Positions 26,937-36,200 of a stretch of 64,000 nt of DNA are shown here, piece by piece. The position numbers and the translations under genes are program-made. The stretch is from Candidatus Thiothrix anitrata (GTDB lineage: Bacteria; Pseudomonadota; Gammaproteobacteria; Thiotrichales; Thiotrichaceae), in the NCBI RefSeq assembly GCF_017901155.1, contig NZ_CP072800.1:558001-622000 (forward strand), read 5' to 3'. Position 1 is the stretch's first letter. The number at the start of each line of letters is the position of its first letter. Below the pieces are notes generated by a model. The model did no database searches. It saw only the letters and a program-made list of their open reading frames with translations, and was not told the DNA's origin.

Positions 26937-27479
26937 TCACACACTTGCATCACGCCATGCACCGCAGGCAAGGTCGTCAAGCGTCCACACACCAATTCGA
27001 TAACGGATTAGACGTAACGTTGGAAACCCCACAGCAGCCGTCATGCGTCTAACCTGACGGTTACGCCCTTCACTGATAGTTATCGCTAACCAAGTATCGG
27101 GAATCGCTTTACGCACCCGAATTGGCGGTTGCCGCGCCCATAATCTGGGTGGCTCTGGAATGATTTCCACGGTAGCAGGACGTGTCACACCATCGTTCAA
27201 CATGACCCCATCACGCAACGGCTGCAACGCCATGTCGCTTGGCGTACCTTCTACTTGCACCCAATAGGTCTTGCTGGTTTTGTGTTTAGGATCGGCAATC
27301 TTATGTTGCAACCGTCCATCATCCGTTAACAGCAATAAGCCTTCACTGTCACGATCCAAACGCCCGGCGGCGTATACATTGGGAACAGGGATAAAATCGG
27401 CGAGGGTTTGGCGGCCTTGACCATCGGTAAATTGGCACAACACGTCATACGGCTTGTTAAATAAAATAATTCGCGACAT
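26937..27479 (-). CDS. rluE: 23S rRNA pseudouridine-2457 synthase
   Basis: An RsuA-family pseudouridine synthase of 180 residues. It has no S4 domain, as in RluE. The catalytic motif is [12 protein letters not shown] with the aspartate near residue 42, and the C-terminal [11 protein letters not shown] is conserved. It lies 3 bp from the apbE gene upstream on the same strand, so the two may be co-transcribed. Confidence 0.9.
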   Translation of the reverse strand: MSRIILFNKPYDVLCQFTDGQGRQTLADFIPVPNVYAAGRLDRDSEGLLLLTDDGRLQHKIADPKHKTSKTYWVQVEGTPSDMALQPLRDGVMLNDGVTRPATVEIIPEPPRLWARQPPIRVRKAIPDTWLAITISEGRNRQVRRMTAAVGFPTLRLIRYRIGVWTLDDLACGAWRDASV

Positions 27480-27482
27480 GGG

Positions 27483-28523
27483 TTAATCCATCAGCAATTG
27501 CGTGAAGGCGGGGGTTGCATAAACCTCGAAACCCGCATCAGTACGCCACACAAAATACGCCGCCAACGCGTGTTGATCGGCAAAAGCCTTGCCCTTAACT
27601 TCACCCATTGCCATCAATAATGTCGCATACGCATCCGCCAGCGCACCCTGTTGAGCGACCACCGACACTGACGCGAGCTGATGTGTCACAGGATAACCCG
27701 TTGCCGGATCCAGCGTATGTGAATAACGCTTGCCATCTTTGATGAAAAAATTGCGGTAATCACCCGATGTTGCCAACCCCGCATTACGCAAACGGACACC
27801 CTGCTGCACCGCACGCTGACCATCCAAGGGCTTTTCAATCGCAACACGCCAAGCATCACCGCGTGGACTCACCCCACGGGTACGGATTTCACCAGCGATT
27901 TCCACCATGTAATTCGTCAAACCCAAAGATTCTAGGTACTCACCAACAACATCAGCGGCAAAACCATCCGCCAGTGAAGCCAGTTCCACATGCAAATCCA
28001 CCTGCGTTTTACGTAACGCGGGTGGCTCAAGTTGCACTTGCAATTTTTGATAGCCCACCCGCGCTCGTGCAGCGGCAATTTCCTCAGCAACCGGTACGTA
28101 CCCCGCCGTTTCCTGTGCCGAATCGAACCCCCACAAGGTAATCAAGGGGCGAACCGTAATATCGTAAATACCTGCACTTTCCGCGCTTAAACGCAATGCC
28201 AACTCGCTCAAACGTGCCACATCCGGCGATACGGCAAACCACTGCGTGCTCTGGTGCGCATTAAACTGTGAAATTTCTGACGATTTATCCCAACCCGCGA
28301 TTTGCTGAGTAGTTTTACTCAATGCTTGGGTAATACCCGCCCTCAACACCACCTGATCAAGGCCTGCCGGAAACTCATCCGTCAGCGTGACATGCCACAA
28401 TGCCGTGCCATACACGCCTTCGAGCTGCATCCCTCGCGGCTTGGCACAAGCACTTAACAGACTGATTATAATGAAAAATGCCAACCCGAAAGCTGGCATT
28501 TTATGATCCCGAAGCCATCCCAC
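27483..28523 (-). CDS. apbE: FAD:protein FMN transferase (ApbE lipoprotein)
   Basis: Transfers FMN from FAD to a Thr/Ser of periplasm-facing flavoproteins such as NqrC or RnfG; no such target is in this window. The protein has 346 residues and a lipobox L-S-A-C near residue 26. Conserved segments include S-E-I-S-Q-F-N near residue 85, L-A-S-L-A-D-G-F-A near 180, E-I-A-G-E-I-R-T-R-G near 210, and the metal/nucleotide motif H-T-L-D-P-A-T-G-Y-P near 270. It begins 6 bp after the GTPase gene, so it may be the end of that transcription unit. Confidence 0.9.
   Translation of the reverse strand: MGWLRDHKMPAFGLAFFIIISLLSACAKPRGMQLEGVYGTALWHVTLTDEFPAGLDQVVLRAGITQALSKTTQQIAGWDKSSEISQFNAHQSTQWFAVSPDVARLSELALRLSAESAGIYDITVRPLITLWGFDSAQETAGYVPVAEEIAAARARVGYQKLQVQLEPPALRKTQVDLHVELASLADGFAADVVGEYLESLGLTNYMVEIAGEIRTRGVSPRGDAWRVAIEKPLDGQRAVQQGVRLRNAGLATSGDYRNFFIKDGKRYSHTLDPATGYPVTHQLASVSVVAQQGALADAYATLLMAMGEVKGKAFADQHALAAYFVWRTDAGFEVYATPAFTQLLMD
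28475..28502 (-). terminator. terminator-like hairpin at the start of apbE
   Basis: A 9-bp perfect stem (AAAATGCCA with TGGCATTTT) and 10-nt loop, ending in a U-run on the minus strand. It lies within codons 7-17 of apbE, so it could attenuate read-through from the GTPase gene or hide a second start at 28499. Low-GC stem; may be chance. Confidence 0.3.
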
Positions 28524-28529
28524 GTCGGG

Positions 28530-29966
28530 TTACCCCTTATCCTGTGAACCGGAAGGGCTGGTGAAACGGTCATTAAGATACTGCACAAAGCGGTCAGTCG
28601 CATCGCGAATACTATCCAAACGCCGCCGATTGCGACTATTCCACCCTACTGGCGTAGCGAGGAAAATACTACGCCAAATGCGGGTACTTTTACGGAAAGC
28701 GGCCGCCAAATTACCGTAAGATTCGCTATTGGATAAATGTGCAGCGATGTGTGTCGCCAACTTCTGACGAATCAATACGTGAAAACCCATAGCAAGCAGC
28801 ACTGGTACTGCAATGCTCACGATGGTAAAAAACGTACTGCCTTGCAAAGATGCCAACCAAGGTGGATTAAATAACAAGCCCTGCCAATAACCAAACTCGA
28901 TACTCATCGCAAATAAAGCGATTGATAACAAACCCAGCACTAACACATCCGCCATCAGCACCTGCTTCTTCCAGCGTTGCAATGCTTCGCGTAAGCGCGG
29001 CACAGCCTGTTGCTCAATCTGGTTAGCCTGCGATTCCATCGTGCCAACAATACGGTAAACTCTCTCGATATTTACACCGTCAATACGCGCCATAATTCGC
29101 CCGTAATCCGTATCGCGCTTAGCGACATAACGCGCCCACACATTTTGATCAGACACCGGAACAGCTAACTTATCATTGAATAAAATATGGAAACTACCTG
29201 CCGACAAACCCTGTTGCACCAAAGCTTTCTGCCATGATGACACAATGTCTTCAAGATTATCTTCACGTGCAGAAGTGTCAATTTGATTCAGGATAAACAG
29301 GAACTTACTCCCATCATTACGGCGCATCGAACCCTTTACCAAATGCTCCAATGTATCCTGCATCGCGCCCGGCTCCGGATGACGCGCATCAAAGAACACC
29401 AGCACCAAGTCTGATAACTCTATAATGTGGTCGGTAATCCGTAAGGTTGCCTTACGTTGTTCGTCTGCATCAAATCCCGGCGAGTCAATCAAAATTTTAC
29501 CGCGCAACTTTTCACTCGGCGCAACTTTCATTTGCAGGTAACTGTCGATCCGCGCACCTTCACCCGTCGTAACGTGCTCAATCTCTTCACTGATCTGGTA
29601 AAACGGAAAACGCGGGTCACCATCTAATGCCAACCCCGGTAAAGTGCGCTGCTGCCCGTCGGGGCTAAACGTAATCACGGTAAAACGATCGTCAACTGCC
29701 TGATTACCGGTACGCTGCAAATCCACGTCCAGATAAGTATTAATGAAACTGGATTTTCCCGCAGAAAACGTACCCAAAATGGACACCAGCGGCCACCAAG
29801 AAATCTGCGTGGCGTAGGATTCACCCGCATCCAGCAAACCAAGCTTTTGAGCAACAGCATCCAACTCCCGATACTGGGTAACGGCTTCTACCAAAACCGG
29901 ATTTTCACGTTTAAGGTGCTCTTGCAAACGCTTTAAACGCTGCTCCATTCGCTTGGCTGGTGTCAT
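28530..29966 (-). CDS. membrane-associated dynamin-like GTPase
   Basis: A 478-residue P-loop GTPase. G1 is G-T-F-S-A-G-K-S-S at residues 65-73, the form typical of bacterial dynamin-like proteins. G3 is D-S-P-G-F-D near 160 and G4 is N-Q-I-D near 225. Two hydrophobic segments follow near residues 325-345 and 370-395, then a basic helical tail, so it probably sits on the inner membrane with the GTPase in the cytoplasm. It is shorter than classical dynamin-like proteins. Its neighbour upstream starts 2 bp away. A membrane-shaping or trafficking role is inferred from the family. Confidence 0.75.
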   Translation of the reverse strand: MTPAKRMEQRLKRLQEHLKRENPVLVEAVTQYRELDAVAQKLGLLDAGESYATQISWWPLVSILGTFSAGKSSFINTYLDVDLQRTGNQAVDDRFTVITFSPDGQQRTLPGLALDGDPRFPFYQISEEIEHVTTGEGARIDSYLQMKVAPSEKLRGKILIDSPGFDADEQRKATLRITDHIIELSDLVLVFFDARHPEPGAMQDTLEHLVKGSMRRNDGSKFLFILNQIDTSAREDNLEDIVSSWQKALVQQGLSAGSFHILFNDKLAVPVSDQNVWARYVAKRDTDYGRIMARIDGVNIERVYRIVGTMESQANQIEQQAVPRLREALQRWKKQVLMADVLVLGLLSIALFAMSIEFGYWQGLLFNPPWLASLQGSTFFTIVSIAVPVLLAMGFHVLIRQKLATHIAAHLSNSESYGNLAAAFRKSTRIWRSIFLATPVGWNSRNRRRLDSIRDATDRFVQYLNDRFTSPSGSQDKG

Positions 29967-29968
29967 AA

Positions 29969-30757
29969 CTATCCTCTGGTCGCACTCGCGAGTAATTGTT
30001 CATTAGGCAGTTCAACAGCACTGTGCCCATCTTTTGCCGTTGCCGCACCATCTGCTGGGGCTGCTGGTGCTACTGTGGGTGCGACGACTCCCGGAGTTGT
30101 CGGTTGTTGTGTTGCTACAGGTGCGCTTGCCGGTGCTTGGGTGGTTGCCGGTTGCGCTGATTGTTGCGCACCGTAGTAATTGTAATACGGGTTGGGCGTT
30201 ACCGCTGTCGTTGCTGGTGGCGGCACAACATAGGGTGATGTTTTATCACTACCAAACGGACTGAATTTATTGAACATTTTCATTGGGCCTGAAATATTCT
30301 TATTCATCGACCACATATCGCGCTGCATATTGTAAGTTGACACTGCCATGTTCTGGGTGGATGCATTCATTTGCTGAATATTACCCGCCATATCCTGAGT
30401 ACTGCTATTCATGCCCACAATATTGTTACTCATGTTACCAGTGGACTCTACCAACGCGCCCATTTGATTACTCATGGTTCCCATGGTTCCCGCAATACTT
30501 TGCATATTAGTCTGTACACTCTCATTCATACTGGTAATCGTTTCAGTCAAACGGTGTACATCGGTAGTCAATGACTGAACTAAGAAAAACCCATAAGCCG
30601 ACAGTATGATAAAAGCAACCATCGCAGGATACACAATCATCTGTAACGTGCGCGTTACATTGACCTGCTTCTCCTCAAAGTGCTGCAACTCATCTTCAAC
30701 ATCATGCAGTTCATCCACCACTTCGGTGATGTTTGAGGGATTCTGCGCTTTTTCCAT
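29969..30757 (-). CDS. uncharacterised single-pass membrane protein, Met-rich coil and Ala/Pro tail
   Basis: A 262-residue protein I do not recognise. Residues 1-35 are an acidic coil (V-D-E-L-H-D-V-E-D-E-L), and a single membrane segment lies near 40-62. A long region of regularly spaced Met, Asn, Ser and Thr (about 70-160) looks like a coiled coil exposed to the periplasm. The tail from 165 on is rich in Ala, Pro and Thr and contains a tyrosine patch (Y-Y-N-Y-Y). It follows a terminator-like hairpin and directly precedes the GTPase gene (2 bp), so it may be the GTPase's partner. Confidence 0.55.
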   Translation of the reverse strand: MEKAQNPSNITEVVDELHDVEDELQHFEEKQVNVTRTLQMIVYPAMVAFIILSAYGFFLVQSLTTDVHRLTETITSMNESVQTNMQSIAGTMGTMSNQMGALVESTGNMSNNIVGMNSSTQDMAGNIQQMNASTQNMAVSTYNMQRDMWSMNKNISGPMKMFNKFSPFGSDKTSPYVVPPPATTAVTPNPYYNYYGAQQSAQPATTQAPASAPVATQQPTTPGVVAPTVAPAAPADGAATAKDGHSAVELPNEQLLASATRG

Positions 30758-30920
30758 ACATGGCTCCTATCGTGGGATAACTAACCACCTCATTTCGGTA
30801 ATAGCCAACCCGATACTGTGAATGCAATTTCACGTCATTAGCGACGTGTGTGGTGTGAACATCATCGTTTTCCTTTGGGCGGTCACTTTATTATTTATCG
30901 TTACTGCGACAATAAAGGCA

Positions 30921-30948
30921 AGCACGAGGCTATGTCAAACCTCGTGCT
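30921..30948 (-). terminator. hairpin between two genes of the RND/ParA cluster
   Basis: A 9-bp perfect stem (AGCACGAGG with CCTCGTGCT) and a 10-nt loop. On the plus strand seven T's follow at 30954-30960; on the minus strand a weaker TTTATT follows. It would separate the TPR gene from the genes downstream at 30757. The 201-bp gap around it holds nothing else recognisable. Confidence 0.5.
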
Positions 30949-30958
30949 ACCGATTTTT

Positions 30959-31648
30959 TTATTTAATCTGCTTGGCTAATTCAGGATCAACCATTTCCAC
31001 ATACAAACGCATATTGTGCGCTTCATTGGCACGGCCTTGTGCACGTAACTGCGGCGCAAGCTCCACAAACAGGGCTGCGGCTTGTTGAGCATTACCACTT
31101 TTCCAATAAACGTTTGCCAACTCACCCTTGTATTGCAAAGAGTCAGGTGCTTGCTTCAGTAGCGAGGTATAAAAACCAGCGGCATTGTCAAACTCGTTAC
31201 TCCAGTAAGCTTCACGTGCTGCACGTAATAAATCTGCTTCACTACTTGCCTCCGCTGGAGCAACAGGTGCTTCGACTACGGCTGGTGCAGCGGGAGCAAC
31301 AGGTGCTTCGACTGCGGCTGGTGCAGCGGGAGCAACAGGTGCTTCGACTGCGGCTGGTGCAGCGGGAGCAACAGGTGCTTCAGCAACTGCTGGTGTAGCA
31401 GATACTTCGACTGCGGCTGGTGCAACAGGTGCTTCAACAACGGCTGCGGGTTGTGCCTGTGCAACCGCATCAACAGAAGTCGCCGCCGCGACTGGTGCTG
31501 CTTGCTGTACGGCATCGGCTGGTGTCGCCGCCTCTTTATGATCGTTACTGGTTTTACCAGTCGTACCAAAATTCAATAAAATGGCAGTCAATGCCACCAA
31601 CCAAGCAAGCATAATCGGATGCTTCATTAACCAACGAAAAACATTCAT
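30959..31648 (-). CDS. membrane-anchored TPR-like protein with Ala/Pro/Val/Glu repeats
   Basis: A 229-residue protein with an N-terminal membrane segment near residues 11-27 and a long low-complexity stretch (about 40-135) that includes three copies of the 12-residue unit V-A-P-A-A-P-A-A-V-E-A-P. The C-terminal 95 residues form TPR-like helices (A-R-E-A-Y-W-S-N-E-F-D-N-A-A-G-F-Y near 145). TPR domains bind proteins; here it would face the periplasm on a flexible tether. Family unknown to me. Part of the minus-strand cluster, 46 bp after ParA. Confidence 0.6.
   Translation of the reverse strand: MNVFRWLMKHPIMLAWLVALTAILLNFGTTGKTSNDHKEAATPADAVQQAAPVAAATSVDAVAQAQPAAVVEAPVAPAAVEVSATPAVAEAPVAPAAPAAVEAPVAPAAPAAVEAPVAPAAPAVVEAPVAPAEASSEADLLRAAREAYWSNEFDNAAGFYTSLLKQAPDSLQYKGELANVYWKSGNAQQAAALFVELAPQLRAQGRANEAHNMRLYVEMVDPELAKQIK
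31263..31370. repeat. three 36-bp tandem units in the TPR-like gene
   Basis: Three nearly identical 36-bp units (one base differs in the first) encode the 12-residue Ala/Pro/Val/Glu repeat. Copy changes keep the frame and only alter linker length. Confidence 0.9.
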
Positions 31649-31694
31649 CTGAATCTCCTTTTCTTAGACCCCAGAGTTATTAGAAAGTATATAT

Positions 31695-32318
31695 TTATAC
31701 CGGATAAAGCAATCGTCCCAGTTCTTCGACTTCCGTAGCTGCCTTAGAACGAGGCTCCATTTCAAACACTGCCAAACCTTCGCTGAAAGAACGCCGGTAT
31801 GTCGTGCGCATGTACAAGCGAGGTTCAAGTAAACGAATATTACCCAACATTTGCATGGCTTCCGCCGCTTCCGCCGTTTCGCGAACGGCGTGATGGGTAT
31901 CTGCACGATTGATAACGCCTAGCATTTCAACCATTTTATCGCCACGGATGTCGCTCACCATTTTCAGAAAACGCTGGGTTGACCAAACATCAGCTTGGCT
32001 AGGTGCAATCGGCACTAAAATACGATCCGCTTTACGTACCGCAATTTCCAGTGCTTCCATGTTTGCCAAACCGATGTCCACAAGTACTTCAGAATTTTCT
32101 CCTTCCGTACCCAGTGACTGGGTAGTGCAAATGGGAGCAATCGCAGGTAAATACCCTTCGTCTGCACGAATTTCAAACGCATCCGACGTAGTAGCCTGCG
32201 GGTCAAGATCATACACAACCACATGCCGGTTATGTCGTGTCGCAACCCATAACGCCAAATTAAACGTCACTGTGCTTTTGCCGGTTCCACCTTTGAGATT
32301 CCCAATCAGCGTAATCAT
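31695..32318 (-). CDS. ParA-family ATPase
   Basis: A 207-residue ATPase of the ParA/MinD/Soj family. The deviant Walker A K-G-G-T-G-K-S-T is at residues 9-16, and D-L-D-P-Q-A-T-T is near 40. It lacks the N-terminal DNA-binding domain of long ParA proteins and is not next to a ParB gene or an origin. Orphan ParA-like proteins position protein complexes, chemosensory arrays or organelles, which fits its place among membrane-complex genes. Cargo unknown. Confidence 0.85.
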   Translation of the reverse strand: MITLIGNLKGGTGKSTVTFNLALWVATRHNRHVVVYDLDPQATTSDAFEIRADEGYLPAIAPICTTQSLGTEGENSEVLVDIGLANMEALEIAVRKADRILVPIAPSQADVWSTQRFLKMVSDIRGDKMVEMLGVINRADTHHAVRETAEAAEAMQMLGNIRLLEPRLYMRTTYRRSFSEGLAVFEMEPRSKAATEVEELGRLLYPV

Positions 32319-32347
32319 AAATGTCTCACTTCATCCGTGGTAACGAC

Positions 32348-33220
32348 TTATTGTTGCACAGGAGCTGGTGCTGCCGGTGCTGTTGGTGTCGCTGAAACCG
32401 CCTGCTCAGGAGCTGGCATTGGCTGCATTGACATCATGCCACCTTGCATTGGCATAACCATTGGCTGACCCTGTTGCACTGCCGCCCCACCTTGTGAGCC
32501 ATCTGCAGGCATTGGGATTGCGTACAAGTAGTAGTAAGCCGCTGGCGGTTGTGGTGGTGCTGGCATGTTAGGCACAGCCACCGGTGTTGGTGCAACGGGT
32601 TGAGCTGGTGCTGCGGGCATTTGCGGCGCGGCTGGTACTGCCGGAGCTTCGGGCTGTTGAGGCACTGCCTGTACTGCTGCGGTTTGCGCTGGCACTGCCG
32701 GGGCTTCAGGTTGCTGAGGTACTGCTGATACCACCGGTTCGGCTGGTGTCGCTACTGCTGGAGCTGCTGGAGCTGCTGCATTCTCGGCAGGTACGGCTGA
32801 AGCCGCTACCGCCGCCGACGTTGGCGCAACAGAAGCCTGTGCATCATTCACTGGTGCAACAGGTGCTGCCGGAACCGGAGGTGCTGCGACTACCGCATCT
32901 GCTGGTGCGCTAGGTGCTTGCGGTGCAGCAGGCATTGCTGGTGCGACCGGTTGTTCCGGTGCTGTCGGCACGGTAGGTACTGCGGGCGCAACAGGTGCTG
33001 TTGGAGCACCCGCTGGAACTGCTGCCACTGTAGCACCTAGCGTTGGAGTTGCTGCCCCATCCGTAGTACCTGCTGCGAGAGCTGCTGCTTCACCAGCAAA
33101 CGGGCCGGGCGGAGGCGGAGGTAAATCCGTTGCAGCCCAAACATTCATGCTAAGCATTACCAAAGCTGCCGAGGTAGCGACAACAGTGGATGCCAAACGG
33201 TTTTTATTAAACATTTTCAT
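32348..33220 (-). CDS. secreted Ala/Pro/Val-rich low-complexity protein
   Basis: A protein of 290 residues with a signal peptide (about 1-29, ending V-W-A-A), then almost entirely Ala, Pro, Val, Gln and Glu. A tyrosine patch Y-Y-Y-L-Y lies near residue 230, and a Met/Gly/Gln-rich stretch follows. I do not recognise it. The ATG at 33220 is chosen because GGAAGGA lies six bases upstream; two ATGs closer to the Shine-Dalgarno are too near. It starts 18 bp after the RND pump gene. It looks like a periplasmic or surface spacer protein. Confidence 0.55.
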   Translation of the reverse strand: MKMFNKNRLASTVVATSAALVMLSMNVWAATDLPPPPPGPFAGEAAALAAGTTDGAATPTLGATVAAVPAGAPTAPVAPAVPTVPTAPEQPVAPAMPAAPQAPSAPADAVVAAPPVPAAPVAPVNDAQASVAPTSAAVAASAVPAENAAAPAAPAVATPAEPVVSAVPQQPEAPAVPAQTAAVQAVPQQPEAPAVPAAPQMPAAPAQPVAPTPVAVPNMPAPPQPPAAYYYLYAIPMPADGSQGGAAVQQGQPMVMPMQGGMMSMQPMPAPEQAVSATPTAPAAPAPVQQ

Positions 33221-33238
33221 CGTCATTCCTTCCAAACA

Positions 33239-36200
33239 TTAAATATCCGTCTTCAATTTTATCCCGCGTCTAGCCGGAGCTTTTTTGCGTTCCTTCGCCT
33301 CGACTGAGGCAGAATCCATGCTGGTGTCTACGGCATTCTCAACCAGTTGCTCTACTGTTGGTATTGCAGCCGCTTCCACAGCAGTAACAGCCGATGCCTC
33401 TACTGCTAAAACCTCAGGAGGAGATATTACTGGTGCAGGTGCAGGTGCAGGTGCAGGTGCAGGTGCAGGTGCAGGTGCAGGTGCAGGTGCAGACTTAACT
33501 GGCACTGGAGAAGTTTGTAGCTTTTGCTGGGATTTTTTGCGGCGATTACTTAACAACTTACGTCCCGCACCAATCCAGCCACGCACCCCATGCCAAGTCC
33601 CTTTTGCAAGGGCAACACCGTACATACCCGCGTAAGTCGCCACCTCTTTACCCACTGCAGCCACCGATTTACCGGGCTTACCTTGGGTTGGCGCGTGACC
33701 GCCAGAACCACCATGCGGAGGCTCATTGCCAGTAGCGCAAGCCCCCATTGAACCAGCGGCACTGATACAACCCAAAGGAATAATTAGCAGCGTCAGCAAC
33801 GTCGCTACTGCACCACCAAAAATCAAGGAAACAGCCATACCTTGGAAAATGGGGTCAGTCAGAATAACCATCGACCCACCAAACAATGCCAAAGCAGTGA
33901 TAATAATCGGGCGGGTACGTGCTTCACAGGAATGAATCACTGCATCCATAACACTTTCACCATTGGCGACGGCCTCTCTTGCGAAGTCGACTAACAAAAT
34001 CGAGTTACGCACGATAATCCCTGCCAAGGCAATGAAACCAATCATAGATGTCGCGGTAAACTCCGCATTCATCAACCAATGTCCCGGCACAATTCCAATC
34101 AAGGTCAACGGAATCGGTGCCATGATAATGGCAGGTAAAGTAAAATTCCCAAACTGCGCCACGATCAGCATGTAAATCAGCACCAAAGCAGCGGCAAAGG
34201 CAATTCCCATGTCACGGAAGGTTTCCCAAGTCACCGTCCATTCACCACCCCATTCAAAGGCAGATTTACCCTCAACCCCTTGCGGTGATTTCAACCAGTA
34301 CGCTTCATCCAGCAAACGGGTGCCATCAGGGGTGACATAACCCTCACCGTTATTGGCATCAGCCAACTGCTGCTCCACTTGCCCTTGTCCATATACCGGC
34401 GCGGCAAAAACTCCCACTGTTTCCGCCGTGACAAACTCCACTGAACGCAAATCTTTACGATAAAGCGGCTTATCTTGCGTCTCAAACACGAACGTACCTA
34501 ACTCATGCAACGGCACGAACTGCCCCATGCGGTTAGTCACCGGCAACTGTGATAAACGGTAAATTTGTGAACGCGCACTCAATGGCACCTGCATCACAAT
34601 GCGGCTAGGATCAATCAAGGCATTTTTCTTAATGTCACCCAAAATAAAGCCGCCCATTGCCATTTCCAAAGTACGATTCACGTCTTCAGCGGTAATACCA
34701 TTACGTTGCGCTTTATCAGAATCCACTTGGAAACGCAGGATTTGATGATCTTCTTCCATCAGATTATCCACATCATCCAAGTTTTCTGCCGCTTCAAACA
34801 TTTTAGTTAAATCGCTGGCAACCTGACGGCGAGTACTGGCATCAGGCCCATAAACTTCCGCAACCACAGACTGTAATACTGGCGGCCCAGGCGGCATTTC
34901 GACCACTTGCAACTTACCACCCGTACCCAATAATAAGGGTTTGAGTAGCGCACGCGCTTCCACTGCAATCTCATGGCTGCTACGCTCACGTTCATTCTTA
35001 TTGGTCAACTGTACTTGAATATCCCCCTGCCACGACTGTTGACGCAGATAATAATGACGCACCAAACCGTTAAAGTTAAACGGCGACGCTGTACCGGTAT
35101 AAGTTTGCAACGCCGTTACCTCAGGAATTTCCTTCAACTTGTTTGCCATAGCGTGTATTAAATTAGCTGTGACAGGTAACGCCGTACCTTCCGGCATATT
35201 CAACACCACATTGAACTCAGGCTTATTATCTAATGGTAACATTTTCACCCGCACCGACTTCATCGGGTAAAACATCATCATAAACAGGAAGAAAACTACT
35301 ACAATACTCACCAAAAAGATGTAGCCCTTCTTACGATTGGTTGCTAACGGCACAATCAAACCACGGAACAGTCTTTCCATGCGTGCTGCTTGTTTGTGTT
35401 CTTTTTCAGCAGCTTCGTGCAAACTTTTCAAGGATGGCCTAAAGCGATTCGTCAACCAAGGCGTAAAAGCGAAAGCCGCGAACAGGGAAATCACCATCGC
35501 AACCGAACCCAATACCGGAATCGGCAACATGTACGGCCCCATCATGCCGCTCACAAAGCCCATCGGTAGTAAAGCAGCGATTACCGTAGCTGTCGCCAAA
35601 ATCGTTGGGTTCCCGACCTCGCGCACCGCATCCACTGCCGTCGGCACGTCGGTATCCCCCACCATCAACCAGCGACGGTAAATATTTTCCACCACCACGA
35701 TGGCATCATCGACCAAAATCCCAATGGAGAAAATCAAGGCAAACAAACTCACTCGGTCAATGGTCATACCCAGTAGCCAAGCGGAGAATACCGTCGTCGT
35801 AATAACCGCTGGAATAACCAATAACACGACCCAAGACGCACGCCAGCCAAGGAAGAACCACACCAATAAAGTCACGATACCCGTCGCCACGAACAGCTTC
35901 ATGATCAGCTCGTCCACTTTGGCTTTGGCTGTTTCACCGTAGTTACGTGTTATGGAGACATTGACGTTATCAGGAATAACGCGCCCTTTGAGCGAGTCCA
36001 GCTTTTCCAGCACTGCATTGGCGACATCAACCCCGTTAGTACCATGTTTTTTAGCAACCGCCAAAGTGACCGCAGGCGCATTATCGGCACGCTCCACCCC
36101 TTCTGGCGCAGCAGGCCCGGTGTAATAACCCACCGAGCGGGTCGCATCGCTAGGGCCTTCGGTCACCGTTGCCACGTCACGTACATAAACCGGGCGACCA

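Noticed and set aside
31263-33491. Long frames on the plus strand opposite the Ala/Pro-rich genes
   Set aside because: They mirror low-complexity coding repeats and show no start or domain.
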